Assembly (NCBI GenBank): GCA_964035795.1
Contig: OZ038320.1
Location: 22,896,589 to 22,960,588, forward strand
Direction: 5' to 3'
Length of the DNA stretch: 64,000 nucleotides
Source: Pterobdella sp. o SKG-2022
Lineage: Eukaryota; Annelida; Clitellata; Hirudinida; Piscicolidae
Below the pieces are notes generated by a model. The model was not told where the DNA came from. It worked only from the letters and a program-made list of their open reading frames with translations, and made no database searches. Below are positions 1 to 58,000 of the stretch, in pieces. The translations under genes and the position numbers were made by a program. Each line of letters starts with the position of its first letter. Within the stretch, counting starts at the first letter, position 1.

Positions 1-100
1 TTCCTTCCTTCCTTCCTTCCTTCCTTCCTTCCTTCCTTCCTTCCTTCCTTTCTTCCTTCCTTCCTTCCTTCCTTCCTTCCTTCCTTCCTTCCTTCCTTCC
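1..100. repeat. (TTCC)n microsatellite at window edge
   Basis: Tandem TTCC units (AAGG on the other strand) run from base 1 to about base 100, with one TTTC variant near 50. The array starts at the window edge, so its true length is unknown. Confidence 0.97.
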
Positions 101-2238
101 ACCTTATTTGGTCGACTTCACTACCTTCCATCTTTACCAACTTGCCTAAACGAGCCATCATATAGCCGCTCACAACTGGATCATTGTTAACTTACGTGTT
201 TTATCTGAATACATATACTTTATTTTACGTTATCAAAATTATCATCGTTATTATGAACTATCACCTTTTTTAATACCAAAACCTCAATGCTTTTCTATAT
301 AAGCACCATTATCACCACCACAATAATTATCACAATTAACGTAGTTTTCATCACCATTGGAATACTTATTATATATTATAATTCATTTTCATTAAAGGAT
401 AATTTTTAATATTTAAATTGAATAAAACTATTTTTTTTAAATCAAAAATTCAATATATTTCGATGACCAATATACAAATTGAATTTTCATAAAAAATATT
501 CAAATATTTTAAAAAATCTAACGGCAACTTACAATAGATGGCAATGAGCATTGTCAGGCTTTCAAACGTGATTGACCGTTGAAGAATGGATCCAAATGTG
601 TCAAATGAATAAAATGAGCCGAGTTTTTTTTATCAATTCATCATTTTTCAAACTTTGAAAAACCTAGGGGTTTGTGTCAAAGCCTCTCTGAGTTAATTGT
701 TAAACTAAATACATCAAGTTATAGATTAATTTCAATTTAGAAAAAATTATGAGTGGTAACTCACTCTTTTCTCAAAAAAAACTACTCTTGCTTTTTTGTA
801 GTGTATATCTACATGAAACTTTTTGAATCAGAAAATTCATTTGCGTTCATCATATAGAAAATTGTTCTGAGAAACTGAAGTTTTCATTCAAACACAAGTT
901 GTTTTCGCGGCTAAAAAGTTTGAAGGAGAAAACAGCTCATAAAGGCTATATTCTTACGTCGAAGTTGAACCCCTTAACATATAATTAAAAATCAATAATA
1001 TTTATTTGAAAAGTTTTTAATAAAAACAAAAAATTTTGTGTAAAATTTAATAGTAAAAAACTGAGCCAAATAATATGAATTAGTGCCATAGCTTCTATTC
1101 CTTGTATAAAATCTTTAATCAGTTGTCAAAAAACGGAGTTTTTTCAATTTTCTTGTATTTATACAGGATTTTAGCTTATGTATTTGAACGAAAGCTTATT
1201 TTTACAGTTTTCTTTGTTTTGTGTCAGATATGTTGCTTCTTTCGACTTTGAAAGTTTTCTTTTCAAGCTATTGTTGTTGTTAACCCTGGTGCTCCTATTG
1301 ACAATAATAAGTATCTCTCTCTTGCTCTATCAATTCAGAACACTTGATCATAAACACACTTACTTCCACTGGGTCCGTCCTCAGGCTTTCGGACTCAAGC
1401 TGTATAGGATTGTTGAAAAGATGAAACTTTTCATGAATATGAATGTGACAAAAAAAGCAAAATGGTGAAAGATGAAATTATATTAGGATATAATAGAAGA
1501 AAAGATGATTTTTTGGCTTTTACTTGGGATAGAAGAAGACGATCACTATGATTTAAGATAGCTTTTGATGAAAGGCGGTTTTTCAACTAATATTTTGTTG
1601 TGTTGTTTGAATGTATTTGAGTACAAAAATCAAGTTTATTTTTTTCAGGTTAGATTATATTATTCTAGGATTAATATTTGTTCGCTCAGTTTTCATGTTT
1701 ATTGTATAATTGTAACTTTTTAAGTCGTCTTTTTGTTGGTTGCTGTTTTTTCTGTAGACATCTTTATCGGGAATTATATCTAAAGAAGAAAATTAATTAT
1801 ATATATATGAATATAATTTAGCTTTATTTTAATACTATAGCATGGCTCATGACCAAAGTACTTAAAGTTTACTGTTTACCTTAACTTAAATGGTTTTTAG
1901 ATAAATTCTTTATTTGGCGCCAAGCTGGATGCAATTTTATGTAAACGCTTAAGGCATTTTCCGTATAAAAGTTTATATAGACAAATAATTATCTAAAGGT
2001 ACATTACATGCAATGTAAAGATTGAAAATACTTTATTTTAAGACTTAAAAACAGTACAATAAAAATATAATTGAAACTAACAGCATTTTAAGCCATGATT
2101 TTTATGATCCTAAAAATCATTTGTTAAATAAACAACTTAATAAAAATTGTGCAGAATGAGAATAGAAATCTTTCTATATCCTAGATGGTCCAGATAACAA
2201 AACTATATGAAATAAAAAACCATTTGAAACTATAAAAT
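101..2238. other. Intergenic or unassigned sequence left of TOMM22
   Basis: AT-rich sequence with no recognised gene. A short plus-strand reading frame at 1178-1468 is described separately. AATAAA on the minus strand at 2032-2037, about 200 bp past the TOMM22 stop, is a plausible polyadenylation signal for that gene. Nothing else was recognised. Confidence 0.6.
1178..1468 (+). CDS. Possible small single-pass membrane protein (doubtful)
   Basis: An open frame of 96 codons. Residues about 28-50 form a strongly hydrophobic, Leu/Ile/Ser-rich stretch suitable for one membrane helix, followed by a polar, basic tail with several His and Lys. A run ending in ACAG lies just before the start and a second inside the frame, so this could be an exon of a larger gene instead. 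No family was recognised. In sequence this AT-rich, hydrophobic frames can arise by chance. Confidence 0.2.
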   Translation: MYLNESLFLQFSLFCVRYVASFDFESFLFKLLLLLTLVLLLTIISISLLLYQFRTLDHKHTYFHWVRPQAFGLKLYRIVEKMKLFMNMNVTKKAKW

Positions 2239-3345
2239 TTAAGCATTCTGAGAAGATGCAGAGATTTTTGGACTGTTTCCTTGTTGTCCTGCAACAGCTA
2301 CATTCGGACCCAACAGCATCTACATAAATTTTCATCACTTTTATCTTTTATTTTTGAAAAACTATATTTAACAACTTATTTTAGATATCTGAAATCATTC
2401 ATATTTGTTCATATTGATGACATGTTCCAATAGCAGTGACTGCTCAACAAGTCAACAAATGCTGTATAAAATATGACATTAACATTGATTTTCCAACTGA
2501 TATCAGCTTAATAAAAACTGTGAAAACTTTTCCTGTTTTGGAAAAAATAAACATTCTTCTCTCTTGTTTACTACCACACTCAACATGTCAGATCTCGATA
2601 ACTGTCACCAAAGTCTTAGACCTTCAGCATTCCAGGTCACAATTGAAACCCATAACCCTCATAAAAAAAAATACATATGAAATAAAGTCTATTGTTTACT
2701 TGTCTTTGTTGTTGCAATGTACTTTCTTCAGCTTGTAATCTTTCATTTTCAAATGCAATTGGCAATGCGAGGATAACAGCTGATGAAGAAACAACCCATA
2801 AAAATGTCCTATAAAATAAATTAAAATGGAAAATTATATTAATTTTTGTTTAGAATAATAAAAAATCTAGAAAATTTCAGCTAATAAAAAGTTAAATGAA
2901 TGAAATTTGTCAAAATAAAACTATATTTTCAGTGTTTTATTGAAACAACTGAAACCAAGTCAAAATTTAGTCAAAAAACTATTTCAATTTAAAATCTGAT
3001 TTGCTCATTGAACTAAATAATCATCATAATGTTTAAATTTTCATAAATTTTAATCATTATCTTTCTTCTTTCAAAAGCATTAGGTAGTCTTAGCAAGCAA
3101 AATCTATGTGAATCTTCACTTGCCGCGTAGTCTTGAAAACCAATTTAGTACCCCAAAAACAACAATCAATGATATTTGTCACAACATTTGTGATAGGTTC
3201 TGGAATTGCTTCAGTCAAGCCTATTAATCTTTCAGCTATGGATTCTTCCTGCATATAAACATGACTAGATAATTTCTGAAAAATAAAAAATGAAAAAAAT
3301 ACAAACCTGAAATTCTTCTTCGCATTCTTCTTGAATAAAAGCCAT
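2239..3345 (-). CDS. TOMM22: TOM22, mitochondrial import receptor subunit
   Basis: Central receptor and organiser of the TOM complex, anchored in the mitochondrial outer membrane, where it receives preproteins from TOM20/TOM70. Four exons join in frame: 3307-3345, 3124-3248, 2700-2808 and 2239-2319, giving 117 residues (human about 142). The short acidic N terminus (EECEEEF) is followed by a SIAERLIGLTEAIPE segment that matches the family's SERLWGLTEMFPE. A membrane segment then starts at TFLWVV (residue 56) and runs to ALPIAFENERLQ. The C-terminal LLGPN motif of the family is kept in RQMLLGPN. The acidic cytosolic part is much shorter than in vertebrates. Intron 2 has a GC donor (CG|GCAAGT), the only choice that keeps frame and spacing. 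The start is the only ATG giving this exon. COA4 lies head to head. Identification is by remembered motifs. Confidence 0.88.
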
Positions 3346-3987
3346 TATATGAAAAAAAAGAACAGATAAAAGGTCAAGAGAAAGCAAATGCAACACGAGT
3401 GATAATAAATAATAACTACAAAAACCAATTTTATAATAAGTAGTGGTAATAATGAAAAAGTATTTTTTATTGTTTTTTAAAGATTAATAGAACAAATTTT
3501 GTAAAAAATTTTTTATAGTTTTGATTATTTTTCTTTTAGCTCGGTCAACTAGAGTAAATGTAAGTTTAACAAGTGTTCGACCACTTAAAATGATCATTGT
3601 TCATGAAATTATCTTATAAAAAGTTATTTACGTTTTCACAAACATTTATTGTGTTTTACAATTTTTTCAATTTCTTACTACATTTTCAATTATTGTGAAA
3701 TAGGAAATGTCTGAACTATTTAAAGGAAAATTCAAGTTTTTCAAAATATCTGATTTCATTAGCATTTATAGGTTTTTTTTCTTATAAATTCAGACTTTTT
3801 TCACAATAAGCTATTTCAAATTTAAGATATATGATTTTGTCATTGCTTATCTAAAGTGTTTGTTTCAAACTAAGTACTTATTGATAATTTATCTCATATT
3901 TTCGATAAAGTATATTATAAGAACTTAAGTTTTTGGAATAGTTATTGAAATTATTTTTATGTTACTTGTATTTGAACAATATTTAAG
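3346..3987. promoter_or_regulatory. Shared divergent promoter region of TOMM22 and COA4
   Basis: The 642 bp between the two start codons must hold both 5' UTRs and promoters, because the genes are transcribed away from each other. No classical TATA box or named motif was assigned. The sequence is AT-rich with poly-T and poly-A runs. Promoter activity is inferred from position only. Confidence 0.4.
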
Positions 3988-4297
3988 ATGTCTGAAAAAG
4001 AAAGTAAGACACTAGATGTTGAAGATCCTGTAGTTGGTATGATAAAAAAGACTGGTTGTTTGAAATATCATTATGAAATACAAGTATGTATGTTTTTTAC
4101 ATATTTGTTAAGTCAAATTAATTTAAATTAGTATATAAAAAAACATTTTCATTTTTATTTCATTATATTTCATATTTTTGTAGGAATGTATGATGGATAA
4201 ACAAGACTGGAGACTATGCAAACAGGAAGTATCAAATTTTAAAAACTGTATGAAAGAATATGAAGAAAGAAAGTTTGCTAACAAGATTGTTTCTTGA
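3988..4297 (+). CDS. COA4: COA4-like twin CX9C cytochrome c oxidase assembly factor
   Basis: Two exons, 3988-4083 and 4184-4297, encode 69 residues; the intron of 100 bp is GT..AG and phase 0. The protein has two CX9C motifs: C24-x9-C34 and C44-x9-C54. This is the signature of CHCH-fold proteins imported into the mitochondrial intermembrane space and oxidised by MIA40. The segment DPVVGMIKKTGC and the string QDWRLCKQEV between the motifs resemble COA4/CHCHD8 (family pattern QDWRxC). In other animals COA4 supports assembly of cytochrome c oxidase. The ATG is the first in frame and gives a normal length. AATAAA at 4695-4700 may be its polyadenylation signal. The gene is head to head with TOMM22 and tail to tail with the receptor phosphatase. 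Confidence 0.9.
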
Positions 4298-5070
4298 ATT
4301 AACTTGAAAGCTATTTTTGTGATTTATTGGAGATAAACAGTTTTTCAACCAACAAAATATTCGATTTTTCAATTTAAGAAAATTATTCCACGTTTTTTGC
4401 CAAATCAAAAATAATTGAATATAAATTATAGAAAGCTTTTTCTAATATTGTTGAAATAATCAAATATAGTATGCTTATTAAACTTTTAACTATTGTCTTG
4501 CGTTTATTTCACAAAGGGTCATTTGAAAAGATAAATCTTAATAGAATGATAAAATTGAGCATATCTAGCTACTACAGTCTTCAAGTTTGAATTAAAACAT
4601 TAAAATATAAACATCTTGTAAGTATCAGAAGTGATTTTAAAAAGTAAAAAAGCTTTGAAATGATGAAAAACATTGACGAAAAGCTTGAATAATCAATAAA
4701 ATATAATATTAAATTTGTCCGTAATTTACTCAATTATTTCACACAAGAGAGTTGTTATAAAGATAGCTAAAATATTATCTAAAAAATTATTTTCATTCTC
4801 AAAAAGTATTCACATTATTGAATTTCATATAAAAATATAATGTTGCTTTTTTAGAAAAAAGCTGTTAAAGAAAATGAAATTTTTTGTTGAAGAAGCTACA
4901 AAATCTTTATAGATAGCAAATAGACATTTTATAAAACTTCCAAACTCATTTAATAAAATCACTAAACTTAAAGATACTTCTAGTGAATTTTGTCTAGTTT
5001 AAAGATGCAAAATTCATATACCCAAAAGATCATAAATTTTTTTTTGAAAGATCAACCGCCAACAATTTTA
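4298..5070. other. Convergent 3' intergenic region, COA4 and receptor phosphatase
   Basis: AT-rich sequence between the two stop codons. It should contain both 3' UTRs, since the genes converge. Candidate poly(A) signals are AATAAA at 4695-4700 on plus, and AATAAA on minus at 5067-5072 (overlapping the phosphatase stop codon) and at 4503-4508. No gene was seen. Confidence 0.5.
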
Positions 5071-50962
<45,892 letters not shown>

Positions 50963-51145
50963 TTATATATTACTACCAGGTTCAAACAACTTTTCAAGTG
51001 ACTTGAACTCATTTACCATTCTTAGTCCGTTATGTCCGAGAATTATCTTTATCTTCAAAGTCCTTGAAACCAAGTCTTCATTTGCCGATTGCACCATACA
51101 GCCTTTTATATACATGCCCGATGCTTCATTCCGCATCTCTTTCAA
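50963..51145 (-). CDS. Exon-like coding segment, unassigned
   Basis: A GC-richer open segment on the minus strand, out of character with its AT-rich surroundings. From about 51138 it reads KEMRNEASGMYIKGCMVQS, then ANEDLVSRTLKIKIILG. A good donor, AATG|GTAAAT, lies near 51020, and an acceptor-like TTTGAAAG near 51140. I do not recognise a family. It could be an exon of the missing 5' part of the phosphatase, an exon of another gene, or a repeat relic. The plus strand is also open here. Confidence 0.3.
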   Translation of the reverse strand: MKEMRNEASGMYIKGCMVQSANEDLVSRTLKIKIILGHNGLRMVNEFKSLEKLFEPGSNI

Positions 51146-52024
51146 ATAAGTTGGGTATAATTAATTGTAGATATATTTAAATAATTTTAAATTTTTTTGG
51201 AGATTCAATGTCTTTTTATTCTTTTAATCAATTTTTTTTAAACCGACACTTTTTTGTGAGAATAGACTTTTATATTCAACTAATGAAAAATTATCGTGCT
51301 AATAATTTTACCCTATAATTTCAGGTATATATTAGCTAGATAAATTTAAAATTCTCGAAGTAAAAATCTTAAAAAAGTTAAGTTTTATTTAAGATCCCAA
51401 TTATCAGATTCTTTGGTCTTGAACAACTCATTTGCCTTTCTTGGGCAATATTTTAGACTTTTCAAAGAATTTTTAACAATCAAATACTTCTTTTTTTCAA
51501 TTTTATAATTATTTTCAAAAAATTTCTGTTATTAGGTTCCAGAGAAAAAAAGAACAAAGTACCTAAATTGAAAAATTCATATATATTCACCTCGTTCAAC
51601 AATATCATGTTTAGATATTTCAATGAAAAATCAATACCTCAAACAAAGACTTGAGAAAATATGAAAGATTCAACTAAAAAATATATATTGTGTCAAGCCA
51701 TCCGAGTAAAATGCATTTAATCGACCAAAATGGTATTGCCCTTTTGAAATTCGTGAATGATAAAAGGTGCTTTGGTATTTATTCATACTAAATAGAATTG
51801 TAAAACAAAACTGAGTGAACTTATAGGATCTAAGGCAAGTGAGAGGATATCAAAAAAAAATAATCAAAATTACATATTCTAACAACGTTAAGGGTATTAC
51901 GAATTATTTGACCAAATGAATAAATAAATTTTAGAGTAATACTGAAATATAAATAAAAAATTAAAACGTAATAGAGAAGATGAGAATTAAATGAAAATTT
52001 GTATAACAACAAAAGTATTGCAAA

Positions 52025-55000
52025 TCAAGGTGCATTGTTGGTAACGACAGAGTGCGATGATGGCGGGCTGGATTTCTGAGACACACTTGTTGCTGTAATG
52101 GTTGAATCAGTGTTTAATGGAGGTAATAACACTTAAACGGCTGAATTAAATAATTCTATTACATTATCCTTTATATCGTGTTTAGCATATTTCAGCGTTG
52201 TTTTTATTAAGAATCGTTTTAGGCAAATCGATCAGGATAATTAAGTTTGAAATATTCAATTTTAATAGAAAAAAAATTAATAAATGAATGAATTATATGA
52301 ACCGAGACATACTTCCACCTGATGGAGGGCCATGGGCTGAAATTGGGTTCGAATAGCATATTTTGTCAGGGACCTGGTAGGACCCTTGGATGATCATTGC
52401 TGTATGAAAACAAGTTGATGATGATACACCATTCGTTATTATTGGTGTTTGAAACTTTCATCTTAAAGAAATTATCAATTGAACAAGATAGAATATATAT
52501 AACACGATAAGTGTATTAAAAGAAGTTTAAAATAATGTAATATTGGAAAAATAAAGATGCATTACAAAAGTATGGATGGTCCATTGCTTCTTTAGCCGTG
52601 AGACGTTCCTGCAAATGCATTTATTTGATCAACCAGACTATCTTTTAAACTTATGAATGTTATTTTATTTTAATGGTATCAAAACATGCGTTAATGTTTG
52701 AATACAAATCAATGAAAAGAAAGTGGTCTAGAAACTTTTGTATAGAATCATGAAAGCACCTGGTGATCATATCTCAGCAGTTTGTCGAGAAAGTCGAGAG
52801 CCTCTGCAGAAATTAACTCTTCATTGTCCATGTGAATGAAACGTTCCCATCGTTTGCGAGAGTGCCTGTGGAGTCGATGAATTCATAATGTTAACATATG
52901 ATGGATTTTTGCGGGTTTTTTAGAAGAAAATCTAAAATTTTTCAAGTGAAACATTGCAAAAACTTATTCGTCAACCATGTAAGATTGTAACCTTGTATAA
53001 GCAAGATGAAATACTCATATGAATTTGTGATACATTTATGGTCTAGTTCTTAAAAAACTTCATTTCAAGACAATTACAAAATAGAAGTTGAATACATTCA
53101 TTTTTAGTTAACACGTTAGTTGAATTAGTACAAGCGTAATCCTAAAGCACAATGGTTCATAAAATATTATTTTTAATTTTTGTAAATGAAGATTTAAAAG
53201 GTTGATATACTCTGGAATTGATAAAATCATTTCCACAAAGTATTACAAAGACTGCACAATCTTGAAAAAAAAGAATGAATTGTTAAGTGAAATTTAATCA
53301 AAAACTGAAAGCTCACCTGCCCAAGATGGAGTTGAATCGAGGGTCAATCTCCATTTGATATTTTTCTACATATACAAACAACTCTTCAGTCCCTAACACT
53401 TTCGCTATTCTGACCAACTATTTTGTAGAAATAGTCATTATATGAAACTGCTGGAATTGCCCAATATGATTCTAAAAGTAAGCAGGTATGTGAAGAATTG
53501 AAGAGAAAAGGTAAAGTGGAAAAACCAAAACAAAAGGTTTCCAGCTGGTTTAGGAAGAAGGTTTAAGTAATGGTGGTCTAGAAAAAAAGAAAAAATAAAA
53601 TGTTTTGAAATATAAATTTAAAAACAAACTATATGAGAACGTGTTATGAAGAATAAAGATTTCGGATAAAATTATGGTAAAGGAAAATTTAGGGCATTAG
53701 TTGAAGGCATTGTAAAATGGTTTAATTGTAAAGTAAAAAGGGATGAAGAGGATTTATCAAATTAGAATCAAAATTTCAAATTGATGATTTCAAATAAGCA
53801 GTAAGTGAAGTGGAGGAGCAAGTGTCAAAAGTTTTTAGTTTGAACAAAAAGGAGGCTATTGATTAAAAAATTGAAATTAGAAGCATAAAAAAGTTTTTAA
53901 ATTATTTTTAAATGAAGTATATTTAGCCACTTTTAATATGAATAAAAAATTAAATTAAATTACACAAAAGAAACGTTAAAATTCTAGACAAGAACCTGAT
54001 CATAGTTATCATGACCATGGAAGAAGGGCTCTTTTTTGAAAATCATTGATGCGAACATGCACCCAACGCTCCAAAGATCTAAGGAATAATCATACATCTG
54101 TTGGGAGGGTGATGGTCTGTATGCAAACAATGACTTTGGGTTTTCAAAATGTTAATGATTTAAATACACATTTATTAGAATTTTCTAAGAAATAGTCGTA
54201 TAAAAAATTTATAACTATTTAACATTGGGGTGAGGAAACTACAAATAAATATAAGCAAATAATTGAAAAGTAAATAAAATTAATAAATGTAAGCTATTTG
54301 AATATACATTGAAATTAGACTAGAAGATAAAAGATTATCTCAATAAATTAAGCACCAAAGATGCAGAGACCTAACCTGGTAATCAAGCAGCAACTCAGGT
54401 CCCTTGAAATACCTCGAGGCCACTCTAACGTTGTACTCCTGTCCTGGATGGTAAAACTCTGCCAAGCCCCAGTCTATCAATCGCAGCTAAAAGTGGCATT
54501 GTTGAGAAAGAAGTTTGATTATTAAATAAATTTTTAGCATGAAAAAAGTAACAAAATTCGAAATGGTAATTTGATAAACAATAAATTTGTATTTAACATT
54601 TAATTGTAGAAAAAATTAAAATTAAGTTTATTCAAGTCAATAACTAATGCTTTAGATGACAAATGCAAACAAACATTGTCTTCAATTCTTATATATGACC
54701 CATAAAATATGAGTTAAAAAGTTATAAAAAACTCCTTAGCCAAAAAATATCTTAGCTATAATTATTTGGCTTGTATGGCTCAAATGGTAGAGCATCACAC
54801 TATATATCGAAGGTGCTGCGTTTGATGACGTGTGAAACAGACAATTAGCACTTATTTCAGTTTTTGCTAGGGCATGTATTTGGAAACTTCTAACTTCATG
54901 ACTATTAACTAACTCCTGAAACACAGATAGATATATAGATTTTAATTGGATTGCATCATAATTATACTAAAAATAGTTCCATTTACTCTTCTACTGAACA

Positions 55001-58000
55001 TTTTTTGCAATTTTATATACTCTTGATCTCCATTTCTTGCATCTTTTTCTTTTAAGCCGACTTTAATATATTCAGCCACTAATTTACTCTTGCATTCAAC
55101 CTTGGTCCCTCCTTTTACTCATTCTTTCTCACTACATGATTAAACTATCTTTCAACCATAAAAGGAATCTTTTCTTTGAGAAAAACAGAGTTTCTACTTT
55201 AGTACACTCAAACAGTTGAAAAAAAACTTAAAATACTTTTCAAAAAAATACGGCTATACTAAGGCATATTTATCGCTGATATTCATTTTTCACAGACATT
55301 TTAGCAAAAACTACACTTGAATCTTGTGTCAGTGTTCTCATATGAGATCGCCCTGTATCAGAAGTGCTGATGGCGGAAATTCAATCAATGTATTACTCAA
55401 AATTTTGTATGCTAAAAATCAGTTCAGAAAAAATTTCTACAAAAACTAAATACATAAAGAGGCCAGAGTAAGTGTATAATAAAAAAATTTTCTTTTGGAA
55501 AAAACTTTTTCAAAAAGAATGACTAGTGTTTGAAAGTGGTTTATAATTGATTGGTTAGACAAAAAAAACCATTTGATATGAGCAGAAGCTTCAAACGACC
55601 ATCAATACAATTTTGAGTTCACTGTGATAACAGTATATGATGAAATTTAGATGAATTAATATAAAACTCCAAAAGAAACTGATAATATGTAAAATTTTCT
55701 ACAAAGTATAAGATTATAAATGAAATTACATTAAATTGAAATGAATATAGAAATGAAATATTTTTGAAATGCTAAAAACGCTCATTATACGAATATGTAG
55801 AAACAGCAGAAATATCAAGATAAAAAGAGAAGCTAAAAGATAATTCAGTTATTTATATGCTTAAGACCAGTAGTCTTTTTGCACAAATGAAAAAAATTAT
55901 TTATAAGATATATTCATGACCAAGGAAAACACAAGTTATACAAAAAGCCTTTCTTGTATGGATTTAACGACGTATGCGAAAACTGCCACCCATTTTAACG
56001 CACTTAGAGTGTCCATTTATAAAGCGTTAAAAAGCTACTGAGACGGACAGTAACTGAGGCTAATCTAGAAGCTGAAATAAATATAGCGCCAAGAAAATAC
56101 AATATTTGGAAAAAAAATTGTTCATATTTTACTTTATTAAAACAATGAAATATTTTTGAGTAATTGCAAAAACTGTATAATTATCTGATTTTAAAAAATT
56201 AATTTAGTGAACAAGATTTATAAAACATCTAAAATTACCTTTTTCTGTTCATGGTCAATCATTATATTTTGAGGTTTTACATCCCGATGCATTATTCCTT
56301 TACTGTGGCAATAATCTAAAGCCTACAAAATAAAATAATAAATAATTAAAATAAAAAAACTAAAATTTTTTTAATAAAAACCATTAAAAAAACAATTTAA
56401 AAAAGCTTGAGTATAAAGAACAATGATGATACAAACACAGTGGTGCATCTAGAATACCACACAAAGCATCTACTTGCACAGTGGTACTCCTACAGTACCC
56501 TCTGAAAACACACTAGCATAATCAAAATAACATCAAATAAAATCCAAGCACTAATAAATTCATGATTAAATAATATATGAAACATGAATTTCGTACTGTA
56601 CAAAACTCAAGTTTACAAAGGGACATACAATGTCTCTAAAAAAGTATCTACACAGCATATAAGATATTTTTTTAAGATTTAGTTGTATCAGAATTATCTA
56701 TTGCTATTTGACAACTGAAACACATGAATGTGTTTTTAATGGAAAATTAAACAGAAATTAGAAAATTTTGGACTTGAAAACTTTCTTCCAACAAGTTTTG
56801 TAAGCTATTTGCGGTAAAAGTATTTTAAAATGAAAAATTAACGTAAACGATTACAAAGCTGTGCTGAGTAATAACTCTTATAATATCCTTCTCAATAAGC
56901 GACATCATCATTCGAATAGATTCGATTATATCGAGTTTATTGTAATTTCAATGTACAAACTTATTATTCCTTAATCATATACCCAAATATTTTAGGCGCA
57001 AATTAGTCACTTGACATTATAATCAAGCACTTGTAACTTTTATTGGTAAACTTCCACAAGGCTGAAAAACTGCACATTTATTTCTGAGATAATATATGAA
57101 ATACCTTCACGGCACTATTATCTATTCTAATGGTTAAACAACCATCAGTGCATATAACAAATAGGAAGGTTCAGATCTGAAAACACGCTTGTACTAAATA
57201 CCCAAATGAAATTTTTTTGTGATAGTAGGAATATGTGTCTTTAGATGTGCTTAAAAGTTACAGGTGATAGAAAACATAAATCTTTTGATACAAACTACTA
57301 CAACAGTAAAAGATATTGAAATGTAAGAATATTGTGGTATTTAATTAGTTGCTAAAATCAAGAGTACCTTGAGAACTTCTAAAATGTAGAACCGAATGTC
57401 ATAATCTGTGAAGGTCTGATACATCTGCTGTGATAAAACATGTTTCATACAATCTTTAATCTACTCAGAAACAAACACAAAGTATTTATAAACTTGATTC
57501 AGTAAACTTTCGTAACACAAGCTTACATCATTAAGTGATACTTTTTTTCTCTGATTATTTAGTTTGGCTATTCTATGTCCTTCTCAAATGACTCTAATTT
57601 TATTATTAATAGTGAGACATATGAGTTCTTTAATTATTATCACTTAATAATACTGTTTCGTTGGCAAAGAATGGCGCTTATTTCATTCATTCATTTTTGA
57701 TTAAAATACTAATCAAACCTTAAAATCAATGTTGTTGACATATTCAAAAATGAGAGCAGGTGTTCGACACTGTGAAGATTCATGTACTTTTATTAAACAG
57801 TCAATGTAATTACATCATCTTACAAAAAATTTCGCATTCATTAAATAACTCTACCATTGATGAAAGTAAGCTATTAAAAAGATTTGATTTCAAAGTTTCT
57901 GAATTAATCCAGAATTATAAGATAAGTATACAATGAACTACAATAGGAATATTGTGGGAATAATTCAGAGTAACTAGGCCACTTAAGTTATGAGTAATAT

